From Sphagnum magellanicum (lineage: Eukaryota; Streptophyta; Sphagnopsida; Sphagnales; Sphagnaceae): DNA of 64,000 nucleotides. A program made the position numbers and the translations under genes. The notes under the pieces were generated by a model. It was not told the DNA's origin. It was given only the letters and a program-made list of their open reading frames with translations, and did no database searches. The DNA is taken from assembly GCA_021904315.1 (NCBI GenBank), contig CM038910.1:18290001-18354000 (forward strand). Reading direction: 5' to 3'. Positions 47,526 through 58,739 of this stretch are shown in pieces; positions within the stretch are counted from its first letter, which is position 1, and every line of letters begins with the position of its first letter.

Positions 47526-49321
47526 CTAGACTGGGGAACTCAATCTAGGTTCAAATGAAAGTGTGAATGTGCCAAGGGCATCATGATTGAAAGGATATTG
47601 TGGTAAGCTCTTCCATGAGTCATCATTCACATCATATACCACAACTTGCCAAAGAAGCACATTTGTGAGGCAAATGCAGGTTCCATTTGCGACACAATGG
47701 CTGCGTGTAATGCTATGAACTTGGCCATACATGGATTGCGGCATTGCAGATACCTTGATCCATCTCCGGGGGATTGGTTCCAGGTTCAAAATGTCAACTG
47801 CATTCTCACTCCGCCTTGCAGCTATCACAAATAGCTTGCCAACACAGTCCACCACATGTGGAGGATCTGCACAAAATTATGCCTGTGACCTTAGTCATTA
47901 GGGTTCCCCCTTATGCATCCATACAAATCAACAAGACAAAAATGTCCTGGTCCATAAGACACTTGTAAGCCCCAAAAGAGTCACAAAAATTTGTCTCTCA
48001 GGTGAAGGGCAAACCATGTGAAGTGTTGTGCACAGGCATTAGATCTTTTGTATATAAAACCAAGAGGCTCACAATAGATCATCACACAAACTTTCCCAGT
48101 CAATAATCCAAAACCTTTTGAAGGTAAGCTCATGGGGAATCTTATGTCTCTATGATTGCTTAATGCTTGTCTCTGCTGTATTGTCCTTTGATGTTGAGAA
48201 TGTGGATACATGCACGCCACAGTAATACAATGAAATTCATAACTGCTGCTAGCACTCAGACCTGTGCTCTGGAGTCTGTTGAATCACAATAGGAGAATCG
48301 TAAGATGATTATCTACAGGTGGATCAGTTTTGCCTAAGGGTTGATAATAGTATGTTGTCTATCTAGAGTCTATCTGCATACTGACTGACTGTCTGCCCAG
48401 TGTACAGGAAGCAGAGAGAGAAAGATGAAACAAACATAGATGTTGCTCACCTTGATACTCTGATGGGAGCAGGTACAGAAATTGGCTCCATGAGCCTGAT
48501 GCAAGGTCAAATGCCACAATTGCATACTGGTAAGGGTATTTTATCGCATCGGTAATGTCTCGTGCCGCACAATACATCACACCCTGCACCACTGCAGTGC
48601 TCCGACTAGTGAAGACAATGCTGCTAGGAGGTTTACCCTTCACGCTCCACGTACCGGAGCTGGACTCGTACACCTCCGTCCACATGCCGGATCTCGCCTG
48701 TGCAGCCACAATGGTATAGCAATTGGTGCCTCTGTTGAAAATCATTTGCGTAATGTCGCCGTTGGCCCAAATCTTGTGGTTCGACATCGGAAGCTCCTTC
48801 CATGTTCGCGTCATGGGGTTGCACACCACGACGAGGCTGGAAGGCGGGCACCGCACGCACAGCAGTCCGCCGTCGCCAGATTCGACGAGGGAAAACGATC
48901 CCGGATAAGGAAGGAAAGAGAGAGAAGGAAACTTCCGCCATCTATGAACACGAGGATCGAAAGCCGTGAGGCCACCGTCTATGTTGACTGAGAATAGCAT
49001 TGGACAGAAGGCGCCTCTCTCATTCTCATCGCGATGACGATGGTCAGACGTGACCTCGTCGTACAGTCTGCGGAACCCAGGCCTGTCGACAGTTCGGTTC
49101 CAGGCCTTGCAAACTGCGCGGCATCTGAACAAGCAATGAAGAGGCAACAATGACAGCACTCTGTCCCGCAGCTCCTCAGACAAATCATCCCAACCTGTCG
49201 ACACAGAGTTGGAACCGCGGCTCTCGTCTTGTGTGAGATCAAACCCTCTTTCATCACACCGCTCCTGCAAAGAAGCAGTATCGACCAAGCTCTCCGCCTC
49301 AGAACGCGATATCTTCACCAT
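47526..49321 (-). CDS. F-box/kelch-type protein, two exons
   Basis: Likely substrate-recognition subunit of an SCF E3 ubiquitin ligase: the F-box binds SKP1 and the C-terminal propeller binds the target. Exon 1 is 49321-48451 and exon 2 is 47866-47526. The GT-AG intron of 584 bp falls after the first base of an Asp codon and keeps frame. The product is about 403 residues, normal for single-F-box kelch-like plant proteins. The F-box is at about 44-88 (WDDLSEELRDRVLSLLP, then CRAVCKAWN). The rest shows repeating strands of a galactose-oxidase/kelch type: VVVCNPMTRTWKELP, TEVYESSSGTWS, AIVAFDLASGSWSQF and VVVYDVNDDSWKSLP. It ends FTLSFEPRL, like the FYEPR end of Arabidopsis At5g15710. The target is unknown. 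Exon 1 reads on past the donor to 48359, but exon 2 continues the fold and is preferred. Confidence 0.88.
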
Positions 49322-49923
49322 GATGCACCCCGCCGTAAGACAAGAAACATGATCTTATAATATAAGCATCGACGAGAAATCCGCAACTACAAATGCAACA
49401 AATGAATTTAGATTCCGATGCAAAAGAGACTTGCGAAAATCTTCAACAAAATGCTCACAAATAATAAGCATTGCTGGGATCGGGAAAACCCTCAAAACTA
49501 CAGCACTGAAGAAGCTGTGCTTCGGCATAGAACCATGCTCTCAGAGTGCTGCTGAGACAAAACCTTGCCCATTACGGTTACAGTCTGCAAGACTTTGCTC
49601 CACGAGCTTTCTTCTTACTCGCTTGCTGCTGCTATATTTGCAAGCTATAAACGCTCTCCGCTCGTTCTAGCACAAATACGGATCTAATCCGATGTCGCAA
49701 ATTTCATTTGAATAATTCTCAGCTGTTGCCACTACTGCTGTGGCATTGCGGAAAGGCTGCAACAAGGCTGCTTTTGGCCCTTCTATTAGCAAAACCAGTC
49801 CGTGATTGATGTTCTCTGCAAACACCAGCACTGGAATCTTCGCACAAGAACAGGGCGCCAGCAGATCTCAAGCCTTTCCCCTTCTCGTTGCCGCCCATTT
49901 GGCAACGAAGCACGAAAATAAGC
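49322..49923 (-). promoter_or_regulatory. Presumed 5' UTR and promoter of the F-box gene
   Basis: About 600 bp of higher-GC, non-repetitive sequence lie directly upstream of the F-box ATG. Short plus- and minus-strand frames here (such as 49431-49670) show no protein character. No single TATA box can be chosen with confidence. Confidence 0.4.
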
Positions 49924-49940
49924 CACGTGTCTGACACGTG
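49924..49940. promoter_or_regulatory. Twin G-box palindrome upstream of the F-box gene
   Basis: CACGTGTCTGACACGTG is a perfect 8+1+8 inverted repeat with a CACGTG G-box at each end. It lies about 600 bp upstream of the F-box start codon. G-boxes bind bZIP and bHLH factors; the ACACGTG core is also the ABA-response element. Two in palindromic array strongly suggest a real regulatory site, though activity is inferred. Confidence 0.6.
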
Positions 49941-50010
49941 CGCATATTCCATCCACCGCTTCAGGGAGGTAGGTACCTAGCAATCTAACTAACTACGAAG
50001 TAGGTACCTA

Positions 50011-50085
50011 CTAGTGTTGGGCGGTTCTTTACTTGTACGAAGAACCTCCGGTTCTGGTTCTAAAAAATAAATCAGAATTGTCTGG
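50011..50085 (+). mobile_element. hAT-like terminus (family A), truncated
   Basis: Starts CTAGTGTTGGGCGGTTC, a hAT-like end, and continues with GAAGAACC and GGTTCTGGTTCTAAAAA as in the fragment at 4.4 kb. The similarity stops at about 50085, where a different element begins. It sits directly next to the 14-bp palindrome AGTAGGTACCTACT (49999-50012). Confidence 0.5.
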
Positions 50086-50300
50086 CTCAGGGTTTTTTTT
50101 ACTGGTGAAATTTCGCCAAAAAGCGAAATTTAAAATTGAAAATTCGAGAAAAGTGACGTTGAAGGTTTTTTAGTCGCCAGAAGCGAGGGAAAAAAAAAAG
50201 TAAAAATTGCCAGATTCATATAATTGGTTTTCATTGTATGGCTTGGAAAAGGGAATATATTTCTCTCTCTTCGTTTCTACAAACCTTAATTATAGCTCAT
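50086..50300 (+). mobile_element. hAT-like terminus (family B)
   Basis: Starts CAGGGTTTTTTTTACTGG and continues GAAATTTCGCC, AAAAAGCGAAATTTAAA and AAATTGCCAG. Related sequence is found at 57455-57620 in the same orientation and at 63180-63312 inverted, the last ending in the complement of CAGGGTTTTTTTTT. This is a dispersed element family; its beginning cuts family A at 50085. Confidence 0.5.
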
Positions 50301-50653
50301 AAAATTAGACTTCTAAAGTCTATTTTGTAAGCAAATTTTCTAATCTGCATTGTTCTTCAAACAAAACAATGAAGCAAATTCAAGAAAACTGAAGCAAATT
50401 TACAAAACATGAAAATGTAAATGCAAATTCAGAATTGAACTGAAAATTTGTACTTCTTCAAAGACAAACTTTATAACAAAATCAAAACTCAAACTTCAAA
50501 ACTAAAAGTCTTAAAAAAGTCTAAAAAGTTTCTCAAAAGTCTCTTAAGCATAAAAATATATAGAACTATTTAAAGTTTTTGTTTCAAAATGAAAAAAATA
50601 GTTCTAACCAATAACTTGTAACTAATACACGTCCTAATTGGTATTTGTTTAAA
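50301..50653. other. AT-rich flank of the Helitron, no gene
   Basis: Repeats of AAACTTCAAAA, AAGTCT and CAAATTC words. Probably the inside of the family B element or other transposon sequence. Confidence 0.35.
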
Positions 50654-50667
50654 CTAGTGGGTAACCC

Positions 50668-50689
50668 GTGGCTATGCCACTCTAGCCAC
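50668..50689 (-). terminator. Helitron 3' hairpin
   Basis: Perfect 7-bp stem GTGGCTA/TAGCCAC with an 8-nt loop, located 10 nt from the terminal CTAG (50657-50654). In Helitrons this hairpin signals the end of rolling-circle transfer. A smaller GGGT-A-ACCC palindrome lies between it and CTAG. Confidence 0.85.
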
Positions 50690-50729
50690 CCCAAACGCTC
50701 TGTTAAGCTTTATTGTTTGCACGATCATG

Positions 50730-51362
50730 TTATAACACCTCTGTGTAAACAACATTTCGAGTATACACACCGGCAGGTGCATCTTCATGAGCATTCTCCC
50801 ACCCATCTGTAACCAGCATTTTCACGTCCTCGGGGCACCCAATGCGCGACATGGCCACATACAACTGGCCATGTGTAATTACAGGTTTGGGCAGAAAAAT
50901 GCCGACCATTTTCAATGTCTGCCCTTGCGCCTTATTGATGGTCATGGCAAATGCAGGGCGCACAGGAAACTGGCGTCGGCGCAGAGTGAAAGGCATTCGT
51001 TCTGTGTCTGAAGGTGTGATGCTTAGTCGTGGAATGAACACTCGTTGGCCCTTTACAGGACATGTTGCCACCTCTGTTTCAATGACATGCTGCATGAGTT
51101 GAATGACAATGAGCCTAGTACCATTAGCCAGGCTGTTGGTCATGTTGCGTAATAATATGATGGGACAACCCTCCTGCAAGTGCAATTCATGGGGTGGTAC
51201 GCCCGGAAAATTGAGTGTGTTCAAGAACTCAGTGGGGTAAATGCCATGTTGATCCCCATGCATCACAGAATCCGCGCTGTAATACACGCGGTGCTGTGCG
51301 GGCGAGCCATCGTGCTTTGTGAATGCATATGTGTCATTGATGAGTTTATTGAGTGCATCCAC
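50730..51362 (-). pseudogene. Helitron Pif1-like helicase, C-terminal part
   Basis: The 210-residue frame carries the end of an SF1B Pif1-family helicase: YYSADSVM, GIYPTEFLNTLNFPGVPPH, GCPIILLRNM, NGTRLIVIQL, RQFPVRPAFAMTINKAQGQT (motif V) and GQLYVAMSR (motif VI). In an intact Helitron this domain unwinds the donor DNA. The Walker A and B motifs are absent because the 5' part is deleted, so it cannot work. The frame is uninterrupted, suggesting fairly recent mobility. The first Met is only the start of the open frame. Confidence 0.88.
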
Positions 51363-51441
51363 ATTATGTCCCTGCCTCTAACCGGCTCGTCACCGTTGCC
51401 TGTGCAGAAGCAGCAACATTTATGTCAATGAATGAGGAACA

Positions 51442-52122
51442 TTACATCAAGTGAGCGATGGCAACAAACAAATAGCACAGCAGTACACGTTGCTGAAGAA
51501 CCTCACCTGGTAGCAGCCCAGCCACTTCGAGGGCGGTAGGAGCATTGTAGCGGTGCTTGTCAACGTTGCCATCAACCCTGATGACAACTTCCCATTGTGG
51601 CAAGTCGTGTGCAGGCATGTCCATGACTTGTTTGAAATGCTGCACAAATGTGTTGTGATCATGCAACATCTGTTGTAGCCCCGCCAAGGTTGGCTGATGC
51701 AAAGCAGCGCCCGTAGCACCCAAAGCTGCAAGGCGTGCTATGACTTGTGCATCCATGGAATCAATGATGTACAACTGGGCAAATTGTGGCACATCATGCT
51801 CGGCGGGCTGCAAAGGCCCCAGCAAGTGATGCACAGCCCCTTTGATGGCAATCATGCTGATCCCTTCTTCCGGGGAACGAATGTGCAGGCTCGTTGAGGC
51901 CATCTGCAATGCAGAATTGTATGCACGAATGTTCTGCCTAAAATCCTTAATGGCAGGTGGCAAAGGTTGTTGCTCACTGGGCAAAATGGTGAGCAAATCT
52001 CTGAGTGGCTGAGGTGCAGGGGCGGGGAAAGCACTGATCAACCCAGACATCTTGCCACCGCTGCAACACAAAGTGGTGCGCTTTTTCTCGTGCTCAAAGC
52101 GGAGTGCATTGCAATTGTGCAC
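51442..52122 (-). pseudogene. Helitron protein, N-terminal region
   Basis: An open frame of 226 residues begins with HNCNALRFEHEKK and CCSGGK, the Cys-containing start of Helitron proteins. It continues with FRQNIRAYNSALQMAS, the GAVHHLLGPL segment, PQFAQLYIIDSMDAQ, LHDHNTFVQHFK and DKHRYNAPTALEVAGLLPG. These lie just before the Rep (HUH) domain in complete elements. The frame stops at 51442, only 80 bp before the helicase remnant, so the whole Rep domain is lost. It starts at a GTG because the coding frame enters from upstream, where a frameshift separates it from the 69-bp repeat region. Confidence 0.8.
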
Positions 52123-52225
52123 CTATGTGACATGGCACCCAATGAGTGTACCACCAACCCCTCCACCTCATCCGCAGTGTGGAAGGCTTGCTTCCCAGCT
52201 CGCCGGGCGCGAGCCCCTCGCCTGG

Positions 52226-52530
52226 CTGCTTGTCGCTGGTCAGCAGGCTAGGCTGCCCTGGCAGCACGCCTGGCAGAGGCATCCCGTTCCCTGACTGCCT
52301 GTTGGTGTTCAGCAGGCTCGACTGCCCTGGCAGCACACCGGGCAGAGGCATCCCGTTCCCTGACTGCCTGCTGCTGTTCAACAGACTGGGCGGCCCTGGC
52401 AGCACGCCCGGCAGAGGCATGCCGTTCCCTGACTGCCTGCTGGTGTTCAACAGACTAGGCTGCCCTAGCAGCACTTCTGGCAGAGGCATTCCATTCCCTG
52501 ATTGCCTGCTATTGTTCAGCCCTCTGCATT
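52226..52530 (-). repeat. 69-bp tandem repeat in the Helitron N-terminal region
   Basis: Four units of exactly 69 bp, with landmarks at 52283, 52352, 52421 and 52490. On the minus strand one frame reads QAVRERDASARCAARAVEPA and EHQ, the Arg/Ala-rich 23-residue repeat type found at the start of many Helitron proteins. Because 69 is a multiple of three, other frames on both strands also stay open for 150 or more codons; these are shadows. Confidence 0.85.
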
Positions 52531-52676
52531 TATACACAAAGTTCGGGAACTGTGACACACCTAAGCCACACCCACACCCGACAACCCCCTCCTTATAACA
52601 TATTTGATTTTCTAATTCTTGAGCAAGTTTTACATATTGAAGGTTGGGTTCTTTTTCTTTTTTTTCTTTTTATTTT

Positions 52677-52799
52677 CTTGGGTTGAAATCAATTCTCTAC
52701 ATTGTTCTTTTCTCTAATTTTGTGGGATTTTTTTTTAACTTGGGTTGAAATCAATTCTCTACATTGCTCTTTTATCTGATTTAGTGGGATTTTATTTTT
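52677..52799. repeat. Tandem duplication of about 61 bp
   Basis: Two copies containing TTGGGTTGAAATCAATTCTC and TACATTG, followed by CTCT, GTGGGATTTTT, at about 52678 and 52739. They differ at a few positions only. Confidence 0.75.
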
Positions 52800-53774
52800 T
52801 TTATGTAGAAAACAACCCCAGTGGTGGTGAAATCCCCTCATAAAAAGAAAGAAAAAGAAGAAACTCAATTTGACCGATGAAGCAGCCTCCATGACCCAAA
52901 ATAACAAATGGGTCATGGAATCAACAACATTATATTTCAACTTTCCTCTTCACTAAATACGGCCAAGAAAATTGATTTTTATTCAGGAAACATAAGGTTC
53001 AAACCCAAGGGGCTTACCTTATTTGTTAATTTCAACGGCTCACTTGTATAGTATTTTGGAACTTGCAATCAATATATAACTCATCATTCAGCCATTGGCA
53101 GATTTGATATATCATTTTCCAGTGTGGAGCAACAAATTAGCATAGACTCTCTGGCCAATTCCTTATCTGGAAATCTGTTCATGGAATTCGCAAAAGCATA
53201 GATTCAACAATTCCAGCTTGCAATGAGGACCACACACCAGACTCTTTGGAACAATTGGTATCACAGCAATGGTATCACAGCACATGCAAAAAATGTTCAG
53301 AACCCAAAATTATGTCAGGCCCATTTCAAAAGAAACAATTAAATAAAACCTTTACCCTGCAAAATCATACCACTCCAGATGATCCTGGAAAGCATTGTCG
53401 AATCGATCCACAAAAGCTATATCCTTGTAACTTTCCTATAACTTTCTCTTTGCTCAAGTTTCCATGCACTTTGTTGATTCCAAGAGACAGCCACTCTTCC
53501 ACCCACCCATTAATCTCCTCCTATTATTTGTGCATCACATTCATTTCCATCTGCAACAATTCCCATTCACCATTGTTTCATAAATTCTCTCATAAATTCT
53601 CAGCAATTTCCCATGTATTTTTCTTTTGTGCCCAGAGAGAGAGAACTCCCATTCAATAACTCCTGTCATAACTTCTCAGCATGGAGAATGCATTGGCCCC
53701 AGTGAAAACTTGTCCTTCAGGATACATGCATTGCAGATTCCGCCTCTTGGTTTTCACGCACAACGCGGCAAGAG
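52800..53774. other. Intergenic, no gene recognised
   Basis: The 137-codon frame at 53246-53659 is Ser/Thr/His/Phe-rich in its second half and has no motif; no splice context supports it. Confidence 0.35.
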
Positions 53775-53915
53775 GCACAAACGATTTTTTGTGGGGGATT
53801 TTTAGTTTGCAGAATCCGACTATCCGGGCCGGTTTCCGGTCTCGGAATCCGACTGTCCGGGCTGGTTCCGCCAGTCAATTAAAACGCGGAACCGTCGTCG
53901 GACGCACAGACAGAC
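53775..53915. repeat. GC-rich patch with a short tandem repeat
   Basis: GAATCCGACTATCCGGGCCGG and GAATCCGACTGTCCGGGCTGG lie in tandem about 30 bp apart (53814 and 53846), followed by CGCGGAACCGTCGTCGGACG. The patch contrasts strongly with the AT-rich surroundings and may be a transposon or LTR fragment. Confidence 0.5.
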
Positions 53916-56189
53916 ACCACTGTTGTAATTATATATAAGATGATTATACAATAAACCTAATGACAACTACATATCTACAATTACTTAGATTACAAATACT
54001 ATTGTTACTAGTCAAATTAATTTTACCCCTTAACATTTAAGGCCTTATAATTTGGGTTTCATCCTAAAAACTTTATATAAAATTGAATTTAAGGATTTAT
54101 GGTTTGACTAACAATATCAATGATCTAAGGTAAAATCTCAAATTGAGGAGGTTGATTTGGAATAAATCCAACTTCGAGTCCTATTCCAATGTAGGTTTAC
54201 ATGGGTAAAGTTTGTGATTTTGACACAACAATTGATTCAAGAATTTGACTTGTTGTGGAATATGTGCTTTTCTTCTAACATCACTAGGTTCTAGAGGAAT
54301 GTGGATCAATGATTTTGAACAAGTTGAAGATTTAGATGAAAAACTTGTGGTTAGTGAAACATATTCATGATCTAAATAGGTTGTAGTATTTGATTTGAGC
54401 TTGTGAATATAGCTATTCATTTGCATTTCACCAATCAAAAGCCTTGATAATCATCTTTTGAACAATGGTTTGTACTTTATCCCACCATGACTCCCACTTT
54501 GAAGGTTTCTATGCCAATGCTTGAGTTCAAACATCAAAAAATGTTTAGTTCAAGAATAACTAATCATAATTTTTCATCTTGTTGATTACAATTATTAATG
54601 ATGTGGCCTACAATTGTTGCATTTGATTGTGATATCAATTTCACTCTAATTGTAGGTTAACGAACTATTTCTATCGATTTACAAAACATCTTTCTACAAT
54701 CAACAAAGATTCTCCAATTTTTTAACATTGCCAATCAAGAAGCGTATGCAAAATTTTGATCTCCATATCCTTTTATTGAATTTGAATAACACTTTATTGT
54801 GCTTTAACCTTGTATTGCACATTTTCAGCCTTGAGCTTCTCCAATTGATCATGATCGATTCAAGAAGTTTTCAAATAATTGGATTCTTGATTTTGAACAT
54901 GAGTCTTTAAGCTTTCCATTTAAGCTTTTAGTGTATCTTATTCATTTAATGTCTTGTAATTTTGACTATTAAACTTGATTAACATTTACTTCTCTCTATA
55001 GCTTAAATAATTGTTTTTCATGATCTTTCTACCTTTGTGACAAAATTTTGATTTAATAGTTTTTTTAGATTAATTATTCATTCAACTCCTTGTAATTTGA
55101 CATGTTCTACTATGAAATTCATGAAGTCTTCTAACAAATTTTGCCATCCAACAACTCTCTATTGTCCAAAAATAACAAAATCTTTGAGATCTTACAATTT
55201 TTTTTTTTGTGAGAGGTAGGTTGAAGGATGTGAACTAGAATTTGTAGAATTCAAACATTGTTACATGTTGCCAATTCATAATTTCAAGTGGTATAAGCAA
55301 AATTGTAACAACTTTTGCAAAAGGGGGTCATTTTTCAAAATTTAGCAATGGATTTCACATCATTTTAGGTTTATATGTAATCATTATAACTATATCGAGT
55401 ACAATATGGTATGTGCATGTTTTCAAGTAGGTCAGGATGAATCTTCAAAGATTGTTTGTGTGTTGTGCTTTAAATGCATTGCAGCAAATTGAATTGGTAT
55501 TCGTTTATTTAATGGAGACATCGATATTGTAACTATTGGAGGTTTTACTCTTTGTACATAGGGTTGGCGACCTCTTACACAAATCTTCTTGCATTTTTTC
55601 TAGTAAGTGATCTTAAGTTTTAGAGTTTTCCATAGGTATAAATTCCATACATGAGTTTTCCATTGATTACCCTATGGTTGGACAACACTTCGATTGGTAA
55701 TTATAATGACCTTTGCATCTAATGGAAACCATTTCCTAAGCAACACATTGATAATAGGTCCCATCTAGAATATATTAATATTTTCATTTCATTTGCATTA
55801 CCAACAATGATCTTCTTTTGATGTGTGGTCCATTGCTCCAATTCCACACCAAGTTGAGTAAGATGATCTTGAACACAAATTGATCGAAATACCTTGATCT
55901 CCTTTTGTCAAAATAACATTAATCTTGTTGTTAAAATAGATAATCTCCTCTTGTTGGTCGTTGTTTGTAAAAGTGTAAAAATTTGTAACCAATAAAGGTT
56001 ACACATTTTGATTACATCCCATTGTTTTATTTTAACATAAGCATTTATAAATTCAATAACATTGCTGAGCATATTTGTAACAATGACTTTGCTAATGATC
56101 GGTGGATCAACTTCTCCTTGATTCAACATTTTAAAACGATTCTTGGAAAGTTGATTAATTAGATTGTTTTTAGTTTGAAGATTAGCTTA
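53916..56189. other. AT-rich region, mostly featureless
   Basis: Minus-strand frames at 54181-54438, 55798-55992 and 55908-56129 are mildly protein-like, and the last two lie just beyond a possible retrotransposon remnant. None has a recognisable motif. Confidence 0.3.
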
Positions 56190-56345
56190 AATATGGCCAT
56201 CTTCATGAAAATCAACATAAATTCATAATTTCCCATTCTTTTTGGGTGTAGTCACAATCCAACAAGCCAAAAAGGGTGTCAAACCACAAAGAAAAACATC
56301 CAAAATTGGATAAATAGCTATGTTTTCTCATTTAAAGCCACTGTA
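56190..56345 (-). pseudogene. Possible Ty3/gypsy reverse transcriptase scrap
   Basis: Minus-strand translation gives WIVTTPKKNGKL, a stop, then IYVDF, preceded by YPILDVF-like sequence. This matches in spacing the start of gypsy reverse transcriptase (...VPKKNGKLRVCVDYR...). The rest of the domain does not follow clearly. The call rests on one short motif. Confidence 0.35.
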
Positions 56346-57454
56346 ATCTTGACAAGTTATTTTTTTTCATTCATATGAATGTCAAGGAATTCAAATCTAA
56401 AACCCATTTGATAAAATTTTAAGTTTTGATTTAGAACCTTTAAAAGTGAACACCTATGTGTTAAATAGGAATCAATTTTGCAAAGGACTATCAAAAGGAT
56501 TCATATAATAAAACACATTTGATGGGAAAAAAAAATTAAAAGGATAAAGACCTATTAACCACCTTAAAAGAAATTCATACCTTAAAATATGTGGAATTCT
56601 AAAACTTTAAAAAAAACTTTCCAAAATTGTTCCATAATTTTAGAAGTTCAAAAGTCCTTTGCCACACATAAATGGGGTAAAATGTACATGATGTGTTAAG
56701 AAAAGTTGTAGTTTATTATACAAGAAAACATTAAAATGTAAAAAAAATAAAAAATTGGTTATGATTTGACATTAATATCAGTTTTAAAAACGAAACATTG
56801 AATTTACAAGGAATTATGACACTTTCAAAAATTCATATTTATTTAAAAATGATGAAGAGAAAAAAGTCATGTACTTGGACAACTATAAAAATTTATTATA
56901 ACAAGTTGTAAAAACAATGTTCCAAAATTCATTCATATGAAAAACAAATTTTGTGAAAGAGGACATACAATTTTTAAAAAAGTAATCATGTTGGCTTATT
57001 GTATTTCATTTGCACCCTTTTGGGAATTACTACAATGGATGATAATCATATAGCTTCTTCAACAAGTTGGATAAATTTGTAACTAATAATTTTTCAATAT
57101 CTTGTTTAATAATAGTAACATAATTTCAATTCAACTTGTATTTAACCTTAAAATTTTCAAAAAATGAAGTGATTTTGGAGGTTTTCAATAGCTAGAAATG
57201 AGGGAAAAAAAATCACTGAATTTTCATATTTGGTTTTAGGTTGTGTAACCAAAACTAGGTATAAAAGGATGATTAAAGATTTTGTACTTCATATTTATCT
57301 TCTAGTTTATAACAAGATATGGGCCAATCTTCCTAGGGACAAATCTCCACATTTTTCACATCGTCCTATGGAAAATTACCACTTTGGCTGCATAAAAACC
57401 TTTTTTAAATGACATTTTAAAATTATTATAAGGGGCATGGTCAACCTTTTTTAA
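56346..57454. other. AT-rich intergenic region, no gene seen
   Basis: No coding region recognised. At 57165-57240 a sequence with GATTTTGGAGGTTTTCAATA and GAGGGAAAAAAAA resembles the family B element. Confidence 0.35.
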
Positions 57455-57640
57455 TTGGGAAAATTTTGCCAAAAAGAGATATTTAAATTTTAAAAATTGA
57501 AAATGAAATGATTTTGGAGGTTTTCAATTACCAAAAGTGAGGCAAAAAAAAATTGCCAAAAATCTATAATTGGTTTTTAATTTGTAGGCAAAAATGTGGA
57601 AGGATGACTAAAAATTTGTTTTTCATGTTTGATTTATAGG
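57455..57640 (+). mobile_element. Family B hAT-like sequence, second copy
   Basis: AAAATTTTGCCAAAAAGAGA, TTTGGAGGTTTTCAATTACC and TTGCCAAAAATCTATAATTGG align with 50105-50235. Same orientation as the copy at 50 kb. Confidence 0.5.
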
Positions 57641-58316
57641 TAGATTTGGTTAAATCATCCTAAAAATGATCAGCACTTGTTTTACATCTTCCTACGGCCG
57701 ATAGGCAACCAACCACTTGGTTCTAAACAAATATCCTTAAAAGTAACCTATGGGCATGTAGTAGGCTAATGCCATGACTTCATGACCTACGAACTACTTG
57801 TTTGTTTACAAGTATATAGGCACTCAAGAAATCTTGGTTCACATTCATGTCGTCACCACCCACCCAGCCTTGTAGTTTGGATTGATCATGACTTATATTT
57901 ATTGATTTTTCATAACCATTGTGAGAATTCAAATTTGTTACAATGTTTGCAAATGATTGATTCTTTTTTAGAACACTTGCCTCTCTCACCATTGTGGTTA
58001 TTGTAGGTGATGGCATGAACCCATCCTTTTTTTTTCATTTCTTTTTTTGTAATACCTTTCTTTCCATTTTTGGTTGTTGTAAGTGACGGAGTGAACCCAT
58101 TCTTTCATTCTTTGTAATAGGTTTCTGTATGTTTTTGGTTATTGGAGACTAGCTACCACCAATTGTCCAATCATGGCGGGCTAGTAGGGGAAGAGACAAA
58201 AATCAAGCAAGAATAGCAATAGTTGAGCTATAGATAAGTTGGCAAAGGAGTTAGGTGTAAAAATGAAAATTCAAAAGCTTTAAAAGAAAGCTACTAGGAA
58301 TATAGAATGATTTCCA
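57641..58316. other. Intergenic with a short tandem repeat
   Basis: TTTGGTTGTTGTAAGTGA and GTGAACCCATTC-type words recur about three times between 57990 and 58150. The open frame at 57782-58006 may be decayed coding sequence, but no motif is certain. Confidence 0.3.
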
Positions 58317-58559
58317 TTGCAAGTGATAGGCAACATCCTCTCACATTTTGACAACATGCAAGATGTGGTGTTTCATTTCTTGAGGTGGCAAAAGAAGTGG
58401 AGTTACCAAATTCATGGTCTTTTGATGAATAGGAATTGCATGAAATGCCATCTATTTCGGGAATGGAATCTCGAACACACCTTGTTCGCCTTCACTAAAG
58501 ATGGGTCCATCACATGTTGTTTTCGATTTGAACATAGTTCTCATCACCACATGCTTTGA
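58317..58559 (+). pseudogene. Decayed coding stretch with Cys/His residues, unrecognised
   Basis: An 80-residue open frame with MNRNCMKCHLFREW and a terminal His cluster. It lies 180 bp before the FCP1-like segment in the same orientation and could be part of the same broken gene. I do not recognise the domain. Confidence 0.3.
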
Positions 58560-58739
58560 TAGGGGCAGATATTGAAAAGTTCCATCTTACATCTTCGTTT
58601 TCAAGCTCAAATTAAAAAAAATTCTAGAAAGATGTGTAGCACAATTCCATTTGTATAATTGGTTTGCAGTCCAACATTGATCTATAATTATTTGGATGAA
58701 GTCTGACATGAAACACAAATCTTCATTGATCTTTCAAGA

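Larger units (their letters stand above)
50654..52560 (-). mobile_element. Helitron, internally deleted, 3' terminus intact
   Basis: On the minus strand the element ends in CTAG followed by a host T, 10 nt after a perfect 7-bp hairpin (GTGGCTA/TAGCCAC). This is the standard Helitron 3' end. Inside, and in the same orientation, lie an N-terminal Helitron protein region and the C-terminal part of the Pif1-like helicase, with the rolling-circle Rep domain and most of the helicase missing between them. The 5' TC end could not be located, so the right boundary is approximate. Confidence 0.85.

Noticed and set aside
52146..52598. 150-codon plus-strand and 154-codon minus-strand frames
   Set aside because: Both are shadow frames of the 69-bp repeat; the Arg/Ala-rich minus frame is the Helitron-like one.
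53246..53659. 137-codon plus-strand frame
   Set aside because: Low-complexity Ser/His/Phe end, no recognised motif, no splice or promoter context.
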